Assembly (NCBI GenBank): GCA_934526185.1
Contig: CAKTAA010000007.1
Span: forward strand, 1-50,326
Reading direction: 5' to 3'
Origin: an uncultured Eubacteriales bacterium
GTDB lineage: Bacteria > Bacillota > Clostridia > Oscillospirales > CAG-272
DNA length: 50,326 nucleotides
The notes under the pieces are model-generated. The model saw only the letters and a list, made by a program, of their open reading frames with translations, was not told the origin of the DNA and did not search any database. This document shows, piece by piece, positions 1-8,020 of the stretch (positions are counted from its first letter, which is position 1; each line of letters opens with the position of its first letter). The position numbers were made by a program, and so were the translations under genes.

Positions 1-1
1 A

Positions 2-478
2 TCCTCCGGAACACTTGCCCTTTTTCGGGCGACAACCGATAAAATTTACTATCCCGATGAGGACACAGAGCTTTCTCTTGCCGATATCTGTGCGGCAAAG
101 CGTCCTGATTATCTGATTATTACACTGGGCATTAACGGCATTTCCTCCATGAAAGAGGAGTATTTCAAATCGGAATATATAAAGGTTGTTAATATCGTAA
201 AAGAAAACTCACCGGATACAAAAATTATTCTGCAATCGATTTACCCCGTAGCAAAGAACTATACGAAAATAAGCAATTCGGCCATTCGCGAGGCAAACAG
301 TTGGGTGGTTGATATTGCATATGAGTGCCAGGTGAAATATCTCGACACTTTCTCCGCTCTCGTTGGAAGCGACGGCTATTTGCCGGACGATTGGCAAAAC
401 GGTGACGGAATGCATTTAAACGAAGCCGGATTTGCTGCTATTATGGAATACGTCCGTTTGCACCCATATCGGGATTGA
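2..478 (+). CDS. SGNH/GDSL-type hydrolase, 5' end cut by window edge
   Basis: C-terminal 158 residues of an SGNH-fold esterase/lipase. The frame is open back to base 2, so the start lies outside the window; the internal ATG at 149 is not the true start because conserved sequence precedes it. Seen directly: an I-T-L-G-I-N-G block (SGNH block III, normally GxND; Asp is Gly here, as in many bacterial members) and a C-terminal G-D-G-M-H-L-N block that supplies the Asp and His of the triad. The catalytic-Ser block would be upstream. Family members deacylate polysaccharides, peptidoglycan or lipids. Whether it is secreted cannot be told without the N-terminus. It lies 128 bases ahead of a lipoprotein gene on the same strand and may be cotranscribed with it. 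Confidence 0.8.
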   Translation, partial: SSGTLALFRATTDKIYYPDEDTELSLADICAAKRPDYLIITLGINGISSMKEEYFKSEYIKVVNIVKENSPDTKIILQSIYPVAKNYTKISNSAIREANSWVVDIAYECQVKYLDTFSALVGSDGYLPDDWQNGDGMHLNEAGFAAIMEYVRLHPYRD

Positions 479-606
479 GCGCAGAAGTATTTCTAACAAC
501 GTTTCAAATGTTTCCCGCTCAGCGGCAAGCATCGTACGAATCCCATACTGAAAATCATTCTTTATTTTAAAATTTACGTATCATATGAAAGGTCAGGTAA
601 CAGAAT

Positions 607-1080
607 ATGCCGAAAAAAATAATGGTAACTTTTCTTGCACTTTTGATGCTATGTTTTCCCTCTTGTCAGGAGAAACCATCGGATGCTGTGATGGAGGATG
701 TAGTCATTGCAGTTGAAAAAGCGATTCCGGACAGCGGCAATATGGTAGAGGCCGACAAGGATTATCTGAATGGTTTTTTCTCCGCTGAACCGGATGATTT
801 TGCTTCCTATATTATCAAGGTTCAGTCAGACGGAAGCAATATTGACGAATTCGGAATTTTTGAAGCCAAAAGCAATGACGATATCTCCAATATTACAAAA
901 ATGCTGGACGATTTTTTTGAAACCTACCGCTCAGCATGGAACGACAGCTATCTCCAATCGGAATACCCCAAGCTGCGGGATGCTGAATATTATGTATCGG
1001 GAAAGTTTGTGATGTATTGTATTCTGAACGAAGAAACAAAAGAAGCTGCACTGACAGCTTTCAAAAATGCGGCTTCCTGA
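607..1080 (+). CDS. DUF4358-type lipoprotein
   Basis: Protein of 157 residues. Residues 1-15 form a basic then hydrophobic signal (MPKK followed by a Leu-rich core), and a Cys at about position 20 (F-P-S-C) fits a lipobox, so it is probably an outer-face lipoprotein. The mature part is acidic and alternates helix and strand, with the D-D-F-A-S-Y-I-I-K pattern and a late Y-V-S-G-K-F-V-M-Y strand that I associate with DUF4358, a Firmicutes family of unknown function. The length is normal for the family. It follows the SGNH hydrolase on the same strand and is closed by a strong hairpin 90 bases after its stop. No enzymatic motif is visible. Confidence 0.75.
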   Translation: MPKKIMVTFLALLMLCFPSCQEKPSDAVMEDVVIAVEKAIPDSGNMVEADKDYLNGFFSAEPDDFASYIIKVQSDGSNIDEFGIFEAKSNDDISNITKMLDDFFETYRSAWNDSYLQSEYPKLRDAEYYVSGKFVMYCILNEETKEAALTAFKNAAS

Positions 1081-1168
1081 GTTTTCTGCTTTGTCCAATT
1101 TATTAGGAATGTATACGTTCTCAGCATTCTGTAAATACACTGAGCAGAGATTTTGAATTTCTACAATT

Positions 1169-1207
1169 AAGAGCGGCATGGTTTTTAAAAGAAACCATGC
1201 CGCTCTT
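1169..1207 (+). terminator. Rho-independent terminator-like hairpin
   Basis: Perfect 16-bp inverted repeat (1169-1184 against 1192-1207) with a 7-base loop, followed by an AT-rich, T-containing tail. It ends the DUF4358 transcription unit and could work in both directions. Confidence 0.8.
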
Positions 1208-2030
1208 GATTTATTTACTTTTATCATGTTTTGAGAGCTCTTATATCATAACTTATTGTTTCAATAATTAATTACAAATATATCAAATGGTTTAAGACAC
1301 CGATATAACCGATTTTGATTCCGCCGTTAACAGAAAGCCTTTATACTATTGCCATACAACACGCTTTACAGCATCGGGAAGTCGCACAAACGAACACTGC
1401 TGTTTTGCTGTCAGCAATTTTGCTTGCCCGTCTTATTTTGACGGCAGCATGGACTTACATGACCGTACCGCCGGCACGAAAGAGCGAGAGCGAAAATGGT
1501 ATCCGGCGGAGAGGATACCAAACCGTCCGGCTTACTCATATATTACAAGCAGGTGAATATACGCTGCACATACAATCAATACTTTTGCAATAGAAACGCT
1601 CGAGCAAATAAACATTGAGGTAATTTCACAAAATCAGCGTCACCATAGCCGGATCAGACGCTTGTAGAAATCAAACGATACATCTGGTAAAACCGCTGGC
1701 GGCTCCCCAATGCATCCGTTGTCAGTTTCAGCGCTTTTTGAAACTCCGTAGCCAGCCTATTCATAATCGGATATCATTCACAATATAACGCCTCCTTCAG
1801 ATGAACATGTATGTGTCGATATTGGATCTGTAACATATCGTGGCAATGGACTGTTACGGCGTTCCCGCCTTTACTATTTTACGGCAATAAAATTTTCAGT
1901 TATTGTTTGAATAAATCCTTTAAAGAATTTACTGTATATCCTATTAAACCACATGTTAAATTTGGCAAATCGGTGTACCCATTGATATGATTACGCAGAA
2001 ATTTAATATCAGAATGATATCACAAACAAT
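1208..2030. other. Gene-poor stretch of about 820 bases
   Basis: No convincing gene in either direction. An open frame at 1315-1593 (+, TTG start) has no ribosome binding site and no protein-like pattern. The only translation-like signal is a short minus-strand ORF at 1654-1764, listed separately. The rest is AT-rich spacer, possibly decayed sequence. Confidence 0.5.
1654..1764 (-). CDS. Possible 36-residue small ORF or gene remnant
   Basis: On the minus strand a good Shine-Dalgarno (AAGGAGG, 1791-1797) is followed 9 bases later by a GTG that opens only a 6-codon frame (V-N-D-I-R-L). Its TGA overlaps the ATG of a 36-codon frame (TTATGAAT). The product starts M-N-R-L-A-T-E-F, continues with an amphipathic helix, and ends R-L-I-S-T-S-V. 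Either the two frames are translationally coupled, or this is a longer gene with a frameshift just after its start. No family is recognised. Confidence 0.3.
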   Translation of the reverse strand: MNRLATEFQKALKLTTDALGSRQRFYQMYRLISTSV

Positions 2031-2064
2031 ATACCACACGGAACCAAATGGTTCCGTGTGGTAT
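2031..2064 (-). terminator. Terminator hairpin after the Cys-rich gene
   Basis: Perfect 15-bp inverted repeat (2031-2045 and 2050-2064) with a 4-base loop, lying 25 bases past the stop of the minus-strand gene at 2090. On the minus strand it is followed by a T-rich stretch. Confidence 0.8.
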
Positions 2065-2089
2065 ACAGCATCCAAGAATATGGGTTGAC

Positions 2090-2923
2090 TTATCTGCAGC
2101 CGCAGCTATTGTTGCTGATTGACGGCGGGCAGAACTGATCTGTAGGGAAACACATTTTCTTAAAGGCGCTGCAAGGATCATCATCCTCTGCGAAAACGCA
2201 TTCCTTTTCCGGTACGCAGTACTCTGTTGCGTTGATGAGAAACTGGCCGGGACGCTCCATACGAACCACAGAAAAGAATCCCAACGTTACTGTGAGAACA
2301 CAGCCGGAGTTTGAATTGTCACAAAGCGGTCCATTCAGACAACTGCAGACATTTTCCGGAAGCTCCTCAGGGCAGAGGCAAGAGCAGCAGCAGCGGCACT
2401 GGCACTTTTCCATAATTCTGGTTGACAGCACAACCGGATCGACAATTTCAAGAACAGCCGTGGGAAGATTGGTCTCGCATTCGTTGTTGAAATTAGGAAG
2501 CGTGCAGAAATTATCTTCACAGGCAGAGCTCTTGAAAATTTTGACACTGCCTTCGCTTCCGAACAGGATAACGCTTTTATCTACGATAGCCAAGCCTTCG
2601 ATTTCCTGAGCCTTTCCGCCGCAGAGGCAGGATTCCGCAACGATTTTAACAAATATTCTGATATTCACCTGATAAAAGCCGCGGTTAAATGTGAGCGGCG
2701 TAACACTGATATTCGAGCCGATGATTTTTGCACATTTGGTTCTGACGGACCCGGAACGGTCAATGACCTCCTGTCCGAATTCGGTTAAATATACTCTGAC
2801 GTCTTCGAAACAGTCTTTGTCCCGGCAGCTGTCCAGAATCCGGTTGACGTCTATATAAACCGGATCGTTTCCGACGGAATTGTTCGCGGAATTGCTGCAG
2901 CAGGAGTTTCTGTTATCTGCCAT
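2090..2923 (-). CDS. Cysteine-rich protein of unknown function
   Basis: Protein of 277 residues. The ATG at 2923 is chosen because TAGGAGGAA sits 8 bases upstream; an open frame runs further 5' but lacks a binding site. More than 25 Cys residues occur in clusters: N-terminal C-C-S-N-S, a central C-L-C-G-G, a C-Q-C-R-C-C-C-S-C-L-C block near residues 170-180, and a C-terminal C-G-C-R. Between them lie ordinary beta-rich stretches with a hydrophobic core (for example V-D-V-N-R-I-L-D and Y-Q-V-N-I-R-I-F-V). No signal peptide or membrane segment is seen. I recall similar proteins as conserved hypotheticals in Clostridia. The Cys pattern would suit a spore-coat-like cross-linked protein or metal binding, but neither is shown. 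It is monocistronic and closed by its own terminator. Confidence 0.75.
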   Translation of the reverse strand: MADNRNSCCSNSANNSVGNDPVYIDVNRILDSCRDKDCFEDVRVYLTEFGQEVIDRSGSVRTKCAKIIGSNISVTPLTFNRGFYQVNIRIFVKIVAESCLCGGKAQEIEGLAIVDKSVILFGSEGSVKIFKSSACEDNFCTLPNFNNECETNLPTAVLEIVDPVVLSTRIMEKCQCRCCCSCLCPEELPENVCSCLNGPLCDNSNSGCVLTVTLGFFSVVRMERPGQFLINATEYCVPEKECVFAEDDDPCSAFKKMCFPTDQFCPPSISNNSCGCR

Positions 2924-3435
2924 TTGGTCGATTCCTCCTAAATAAGTAGAAATACAGGTGTTGTTCACCTTCTGTACCATCTTATGCACGGCAAAAGGAA
3001 TTGACACAGTTTTGCGAGACAATGCAAATAGGCGTTGGGCAGGTTTACACTTATAAAAAGCAGGATCTTTATCAGTTAAACGCGGTTTCTGTATGTGTAA
3101 AATTATTTATTTTGACAATAATGAATCTTTTACTTTCAAATGTCTTCCATCTCTCCAGTAATCCAGCTCCTGCAATTTTTCAGCATCAAAATACAATCTT
3201 GCAGCCGAGCTAAGACAACAATTTCACCTGATATGCTTCCGCTGGAAATCGTTAAAATCTATTAGGGCGCCTAAAATATGTCCGACTGTTGCAGATTTAC
3301 AGCTCAAATTTTCCTTTTTCATCGATTTTCGATTCAAGCATCCGTGTCTTTTCTTTTATTCGTTGTACTATTGTATGAAATTTTGCAGCATAATTTTCCA
3401 AAAGTTGACCTTGCGTGTAAATGAAAACCAAAGGC
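2924..3435. other. Intergenic stretch without a supported gene
   Basis: About 510 bases upstream of the Cys-rich gene. The plus-strand frames at 3001-3213 and 3363-3590 lack binding sites and protein-like sequence. The minus strand should hold the promoter of the Cys-rich gene; a CATACAGA element after an AT-rich tract near 3090-3115 resembles a mother-cell sigma -10 only loosely. Confidence 0.4.
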
Positions 3436-3486
3436 AAAAAATCTCCCATATCCGGCAACTGATTCGGATGTTATGGGAGATTTTTA
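3436..3486. terminator. Bidirectional terminator hairpin
   Basis: Inverted repeat with arms 3437-3450 and 3472-3485, plus an inner TCCG/CGGA stem. It is flanked by A-run and T-run, so it can terminate in both directions. It lies 50 bases past the stop of the minus-strand P-loop gene. Confidence 0.75.
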
Positions 3487-3534
3487 TTCATTTACTCACG
3501 ATGGATAAGAGTGACGTTCTTTTGCCAATGCGCC

Positions 3535-3942
3535 TCAGACATATTTTTTCAATGATTCATCAAGCTCCTCCGCAGGCATGGACGCTGTAACGGTACAGCG
3601 TAGATTGTTAGCCTCGGCGAAACGAGCTATTTCCTCTATAGCTACCTTAAATTCCTCATAATCATTTTCGCAGATTTTAAGTGCAGAATCCACAAAAATA
3701 TCGGTTATATCGTGGTTGCTCGCATAGATACCGGCTATAAAGCCGAACAGGGACTGGCCGTCGCAGATCATATAATCCAGTGTGTTTATCAAACGCACCT
3801 GATGCCTGATATCATAACGAAGCTTTTCCCCCTGTTCCAGGCAAACGACCGCGCCGCTGGATGCTTCATACGCACTGTTGACCGCGTTGATCAAAGCCTT
3901 GGTTTTCCCCGTGCCTTTAACACCGACTATCAATTTCAGCAT
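3535..3942 (-). CDS. Small P-loop nucleotide-binding protein
   Basis: Protein of 135 residues. The start is at 3942, behind AAAAGGAG with a short spacer; the open frame 5' of it lacks a site. The N-terminus M-L-K-L-I-V-G-V-K-G-T-G-K-T is a canonical Walker A loop directly after the first beta strand. A hydrophobic strand ending in acidic residues (D-I-T-D-I-F-V-D) may be Walker B. It is much shorter than AAA or kinase families, which leaves a minimal RecA-like core. I recall such proteins only as uncharacterised ATPases in Clostridia. Monocistronic, with terminators on both sides. A role cannot be assigned. Confidence 0.7.
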   Translation of the reverse strand: MLKLIVGVKGTGKTKALINAVNSAYEASSGAVVCLEQGEKLRYDIRHQVRLINTLDYMICDGQSLFGFIAGIYASNHDITDIFVDSALKICENDYEEFKVAIEEIARFAEANNLRCTVTASMPAEELDESLKKYV

Positions 3943-4218
3943 AACGACTCCTTTTCCCGGCGGAAAGCATTTTTCCGGCACAAAGCTGTTTGGACGAAGC
4001 CGCCGAACCACGCCAGACAATCTCTTTCTTTGTGCTCCTGTTCATATTTTACATGAATTTGAAAAAAATATCAAGGGGCATTTACTATATTTTTGTAAAT
4101 ATTATATGAGAAAATGTATCTTTAACCATATCTCCGCATTTCTCTATGTTTACACGCCGGTTTCCGCTATACTCAAACCAAATATTTGCCTCTGCTGAAC
4201 CTCTGACGCTTTCTTTGG

Positions 4219-4258
4219 TAAAAAAATGCACCTGCCGGATGCTTCGGCAAGTGCATTT
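4219..4258 (-). terminator. Terminator of pgi
   Basis: On the minus strand a 14-bp stem, with one G-T pair and a 7-base loop, is followed by a run of T (4220-4226 read on the other strand). It lies 25 bases past the pgi stop. Confidence 0.9.
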
Positions 4259-4282
4259 CTGAAAATCAACAGATGGGCGTTG

Positions 4283-5623
4283 TCACTCGGCCAGCCGGCT
4301 CTCAAGCTGTGCCTTTCTATCTTCATAGCCGGGTTTGCCGAGCAGAGCAAACATGTTCTTTTTATATGCTTCAACGCCGGGCTGGTTAAACGGATTTACG
4401 CCCAATACATATCCGGAAACGCCGCACGCGAGTTCAAAGAAGTAGACCAAATAGCCGAAGTGGTACGCGTCTCTCTTATCGATTTCTATAACCATATTAG
4501 GAACGCCGCCGTCTACGTGCGCAATGGCTGCGCCCTTATACGCCATTTCATTGACAAAGGACAGCTCTTTTCCACTGAGAAAGTTCAGTCCATCCGCATT
4601 TGTCTTATCTTCCGGTATCTCAAGAACGGACAAATTGTCCTTTATATGGAGAACCGTCTCAAACAAGGTGCGTTCACCATCCTGAATATACTGGCCCAGC
4701 GAATGCAGATCAGTGGTAAACAGGACAGATGCCGGGAAAATACCTTTCCCGTCCTTGCCTTCGCTTTCACCGTAAAGCTGTTTCCACCACTCATTCAGCA
4801 TAGCAAGCGCCGGCTCGTATCCAACCAAAATTTCCGTTTTCTTTCCGTTGCGGTACAGAAGATTTCTGTATGCCGCATACCGGAAGCAATCGTTCTGTTC
4901 AAGGTTGTCGGCAGCAAAAGCGTTTTTCGCGTCCTCCGCTCCCTTGAGCATTTCATCGATGGATACACCCGCGACAGCGATGGGAAGCAGTCCGACAGCG
5001 GTCAGCACAGAATATCTGCCGCCGCAGTCATCCGGCACTACAAAGGTTTCACATCCCGCTTCATCCGCAAACTGCTTCAGCGTTCCTTTCTGACGGTCGG
5101 TAGTAACAAAAATGCGATCCTTCAGGGCACTTTCACCGTACTTTTTAATCAGTAAATCGCGGAAAATCCGAAAAGCAATGGCCGGTTCTGTCGTTGTACC
5201 GGACTTGGAAATGACATTTATGCAGATGTCTTTTCCCTCACAGATTTCAAGCAGTTCATTTAAAGCCTGAGAGCTGATATGATTGCCTGCAAAGTATATT
5301 TCAGGGGTATCCTTTTTCATCTGATTATACAGCGGCGACTTTACAAATTCAATAGCAGCGCGGGCGCCGAGATAGGATCCGCCGATGCCGATTACAATCA
5401 GAATATCACATGAGGACTGAATTTTCTTTGCAGCCGCTTTGATACGTGCAAATTCCTCCTTATCATAGTTCACCGGGAGATCATACCATCCGAGAAAGTC
5501 GGAGCCTTCGCCGCTTTTGTTCTTCACCTTCTCATACGCGGCGGTAATTTCGCCGCGAATTCCGTCCAGGGCATCCTTGTTCAGAAAAGATTTCAAATGT
5601 GTGTCGTTGAGATATACAGCCAT
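4283..5623 (-). CDS. pgi: Glucose-6-phosphate isomerase
   Basis: Protein of 446 residues, the usual length of the short bacterial form. It interconverts glucose-6-phosphate and fructose-6-phosphate in the cytoplasm (glycolysis and gluconeogenesis). Seen: the first SIS-domain loop G-I-G-G-S-Y-L-G (79-86), the phosphate-binding S-K-S-G-T-T-T (139-145), the signature G-G-R-Y-S-V-L-T-A-V-G (201-211), an active-site Glu in N-E-W-W-K-Q-L-Y-G-E near 287, and the C-terminal N-Q-P-G-V-E-A-Y-K-K with the catalytic Lys. The ATG follows AAAGGA. It is preceded by a 170-base structured leader with its own promoter and followed by a strong terminator, so it is a single-gene unit whose expression may be set in the leader. 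Confidence 0.97.
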   Translation of the reverse strand: MAVYLNDTHLKSFLNKDALDGIRGEITAAYEKVKNKSGEGSDFLGWYDLPVNYDKEEFARIKAAAKKIQSSCDILIVIGIGGSYLGARAAIEFVKSPLYNQMKKDTPEIYFAGNHISSQALNELLEICEGKDICINVISKSGTTTEPAIAFRIFRDLLIKKYGESALKDRIFVTTDRQKGTLKQFADEAGCETFVVPDDCGGRYSVLTAVGLLPIAVAGVSIDEMLKGAEDAKNAFAADNLEQNDCFRYAAYRNLLYRNGKKTEILVGYEPALAMLNEWWKQLYGESEGKDGKGIFPASVLFTTDLHSLGQYIQDGERTLFETVLHIKDNLSVLEIPEDKTNADGLNFLSGKELSFVNEMAYKGAAIAHVDGGVPNMVIEIDKRDAYHFGYLVYFFELACGVSGYVLGVNPFNQPGVEAYKKNMFALLGKPGYEDRKAQLESRLAE

Positions 5624-5649
5624 ATTCGTCCATTCCTTTCTTTTCGGAG

Positions 5650-5810
5650 GCCGCGGGATATGCCGTCCTCCGGTAAATCCTTTTATACGGGCCTATGCTC
5701 ACGAGAATCGAACAGCCGACAGCCTTCCCTCTCATGCGCCCGATTTCCCTTGAATCCGGTTACCTGCAAAGCGGCAGCGATGCGGCATACCCGTTGCCGG
5801 AACATATTAC
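5650..5810 (-). ncRNA. Structured RNA: pgi 5' leader or independent small RNA
   Basis: RNA expected from the promoter at 5816-5844, starting near 5809. The segment 5783-5793 can pair with 5654-5665 (11 bp, one bulge), enclosing about 115 bases. Inside are a C-G-G-G-C stem with an inner CAUGAG/CUCGUG stem. The 3' arm also lies within a GGAGG...CCUCC hairpin (5645-5670) just ahead of the pgi binding site, so the two folds exclude each other, as in an attenuator or riboswitch. A 40-codon frame (5683-5805) shares this DNA, but its binding site overlaps the -10/start region. No known riboswitch core was recognised; a 6S-like RNA is an alternative. Confidence 0.5.
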
Positions 5811-5815
5811 TCCTT

Positions 5816-5844
5816 ATTATAGACAAATGGCTGCCCGATTGCAA
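5816..5844 (-). promoter_or_regulatory. Sigma-A promoter ahead of pgi leader
   Basis: Minus strand: -35 TTGCAA (5839-5844), 17-base spacer, -10 TATAAT (5816-5821). The predicted start is near 5809, giving a leader of about 185 bases before the pgi ATG. Confidence 0.8.
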
Positions 5845-5889
5845 TAGCAAACATCGATTATTTCGTTAAATATTTTTTAATATTTCCCG

Positions 5890-7026
5890 TCAAAAGATCG
5901 CCTCGCAGAGCATGCGGTAGAACAGCGAAAAGAAACCGATCTTTTCTACGCTTTCACCGGCACGCAGTTCCGTCTTCCCGATTTCCTCCCCGTCGCAGGT
6001 ATAGGTGATGGTTCCCAATACATCCCCTTCTGCAACAGGCGCATTGATGCTTTCTGGGAGTTCAATGTTCTGCGTGACACTGTTTTCCTTGCCTTTTTCC
6101 ATGATGATGCGGAATGCATCGTATTTCACACTGCATGAATCCCGAACGCCTCCCTTGACGTACAGATCGTCCAGCGTTCCGGCCTCAAATTCCTTCAGCG
6201 CAAAGTTTGCAAAGCCGAAATCCAACAGCGCCGCAGCCGTCTGATTGCGCGTATCGCGGGTTGAAGCTGCCATAACCACAGCTATCAGCTGCAGATTATC
6301 CCGTTTGGCTGTCGCACTGATACAAAATTTTGCCTTTGACGTCGAACCGGTTTTCAGACCGTTTGCACCGTTATAAAACCGGACCAGGCGGTTGGTATTT
6401 GTCAGACCGAACGCACCGTCGCGAATGGTATCCATCCAAATCGTTGTATAGTCGAAAATCATTTCGTGCGTCAGCAATTCCCGAGACATCAGGGCAATGT
6501 CCCTCGCCGTCGTCAGATGTCCCTCTACCGTGTCGTCCAAGCCATTGGTATTCATAAAAACGGTATTGGTCATGCCGAGCTCCGCCGCTCTTTCGTTCAT
6601 CCTTGATACAAAAGCGGTTTCTGATCCGCAGACATATTCCGCAAGGGCGACGGCTGCATCATTTGCAGAGGCGACGACAACGGCCTTCAGCATATCGTCC
6701 ACACTCATCGCCTCTCCCTCCTTCAAATATACCTGGGATCCTCCCATGGACGATGCGTGAGCGCTGACCGTAACCATATCCGTCTTCTGAATTTTTCCAC
6801 TGTCAATGGCCTCTACCACAAGCAGGATCGTCATAATCTTTGTTACAGATGCGGGCGGGAGTTTTTCGTCCGCATTGAACTCATAGAGTATGGTACCTGT
6901 AGCCGCATCCATAAGAATGAGGCTTTTGGCATCGGTTTCCGCCGTAAACTCGACAGCAGATACATTTCCGCTCAGAAACGTTGCCAGAAGTACGGCTGTC
7001 ATAACAAGACCGATCAATTTTTTCAT
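5890..7026 (-). CDS. dacF: D-alanyl-D-alanine carboxypeptidase (PBP5/DacF type)
   Basis: Protein of 378 residues with signal peptide 1-24 (M-K-K, hydrophobic core, S-A-V cleavage region). Peptidase S11 motifs are complete: S60-V-T-K63, S120-A-N122 and K225-T-G227. A C-terminal beta domain (about 275-360) matches the PBP5 C-terminal domain, and the last residues are amphipathic and hydrophobic, suited to membrane-surface attachment. It removes the terminal D-Ala from peptidoglycan pentapeptides outside the membrane. The start follows GAGAAAGGATG at good spacing. DacF and DacA cannot be separated by sequence alone; a spore-cortex or a vegetative role are both possible. A monocistronic gene between pgi and the phage remnant. 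Confidence 0.93.
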   Translation of the reverse strand: MKKLIGLVMTAVLLATFLSGNVSAVEFTAETDAKSLILMDAATGTILYEFNADEKLPPASVTKIMTILLVVEAIDSGKIQKTDMVTVSAHASSMGGSQVYLKEGEAMSVDDMLKAVVVASANDAAVALAEYVCGSETAFVSRMNERAAELGMTNTVFMNTNGLDDTVEGHLTTARDIALMSRELLTHEMIFDYTTIWMDTIRDGAFGLTNTNRLVRFYNGANGLKTGSTSKAKFCISATAKRDNLQLIAVVMAASTRDTRNQTAAALLDFGFANFALKEFEAGTLDDLYVKGGVRDSCSVKYDAFRIIMEKGKENSVTQNIELPESINAPVAEGDVLGTITYTCDGEEIGKTELRAGESVEKIGFFSLFYRMLCEAIF

Positions 7027-7519
7027 TGGATTTCATCCTTTCTCAGTCGTCATTTTCCTGTTAACACCATATGATGCGAAAAAGACAACTATGCAAAATT
7101 TCAGCGGCTATGTGTAAATTATTTTACTTAATTTAAATATGCTCTCTAAAAACCAAGACCTTTCTTTGAATCCAGCCTAAAAGCGTTCAGGCTTTTTGAA
7201 CAGGTTCTTTGTATAATTCACAGACAAAACCACGTAATTTTTTCGAAAAATTGCTGATAATGTTCCCTGTCTCTCCAAAAGCAAAACATAGGACGGCTGT
7301 GCCCAATACGGGCTCGGCCGTCCTGTACGCAGCGTACGGACCGGAAATATTTTTGAAAGCTTTTGCTGAAACCGTTCAAGGCAGAGACGTACAATTATAA
7401 CCCATACTAACAGCGCAAAAAACAGGCATTGCGCAATGGCAAAAGACCGATTCGTTATGTGTGTAGCCGCACAAACGGTCGTATCTCCCGGGCTTGGGCT
7501 TACTATCTCATCAGTCTCT
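7027..7519. other. Intergenic stretch between dacF and phage repressor
   Basis: No gene supported. It contains a hairpin at 7290-7324 (8-bp outer stem AGGACGGC/GCCGTCCT with a GGGC/GCCC-type inner stem), which may terminate the minus-strand repressor fragment. If the remnant had a left attachment site it should lie here or nearby. I found no copy of the tRNA-Arg 3' end and no integrase sequence. Confidence 0.5.
7290..7324 (-). terminator. Hairpin, probable terminator
   Basis: GC-rich inverted repeat with arms 7290-7297 and 7317-7324 and an inner stem, 200 bases past the repressor fragment. On the minus strand a T-rich tract follows. Confidence 0.5.
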
Positions 7520-8020
7520 CTACAGGCGTCCCTTGCCGATCACCCTGCCCGCGCAGAAAAAGCTGTCAAATTCATTGACGACTATCGGCGGGTAATCTTT
7601 GTTCAGGGAAACCAGCTTATTTCCCTGAAGCATTTTCATATAGCCTTCTCCGTTCAGACAGAAAACTCCGATTTGTCCGCTCTCTACAATCACATTTGCT
7701 TTTACAAAAACGATATCCCGATTAGCGTACAAGGGTTCCATGCTGTTGCCGTGAACCCGCAGTGCAAAATCTGCATCAGACGGGACATTTTCTAAATAGA
7801 CAAAATCGTATTCGTGGCCGTTTTCAAGCCATTGGCCGGTTCCGGCGGATACCGGCACGCTGTAAAGAGGTATCCCCGATATAATCCTTTCAAACTCACT
7901 TTGCTCTCTGTAAGCTCCGTCACCATGCTTTCTGTTATAATCCGCCGGTATTCTCTTTTCTGACTTCCCAAGCAAGTAATCTGTAGATACCTCTAATATT
8001 TCGGCGAGATTGGAAGCTAA
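7520..8020 (-). pseudogene. Phage S24 (LexA/CI-like) repressor, 5'-truncated
   Basis: The C-terminal self-cleavage domain is intact: H-G-N-S-M-E-P carries the catalytic Ser (residue 78 of the frame from 7975) and G-E-G-Y-M-K the Lys (114). The cleavage region is at V-P-V-S-A-G. Reading upstream of the TTG at 7975, the frame stays open to 8020 and gives N-L-A-E-I-L-E-V-S-T-D-Y-L-L-G-K. That is the typical end of an XRE/HTH_3 domain (helix 5 and the linker). A stop then appears at 8021-8023 and phage tail sequence begins on the other strand. The first two thirds of the DNA-binding domain are therefore gone, and so is the start. It would normally hold a prophage silent and be cleaved in the SOS response. 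DNA binding is unlikely now. Confidence 0.85.

Noticed and set aside
1315..1593. 92-codon plus-strand ORF
   Set aside because: TTG start without a binding site, sequence not protein-like, no neighbours in an operon.
4226..5155. 309-codon plus-strand ORF
   Set aside because: Antisense to pgi; no binding site and no family pattern.
5690..5730. T-loop-like GTTCGATTC on the minus strand, suggesting a tRNA or an att duplicate of tRNA-Arg
   Set aside because: No acceptor, D or anticodon stems fit around it, and similarity to the tRNA-Arg 3' end is limited to a few bases.
5683..5805. 40-codon minus-strand ORF with AAGGAG 5 bases before the ATG
   Set aside because: The AAGGAG lies directly after the -10 TATAAT and would be upstream of the expected transcript start. 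The same DNA forms long RNA helices, so a structured RNA explains it better.
7436..7795. 119-codon plus-strand ORF
   Set aside because: Antisense shadow of the S24 repressor fragment, whose catalytic motifs are clear on the minus strand.
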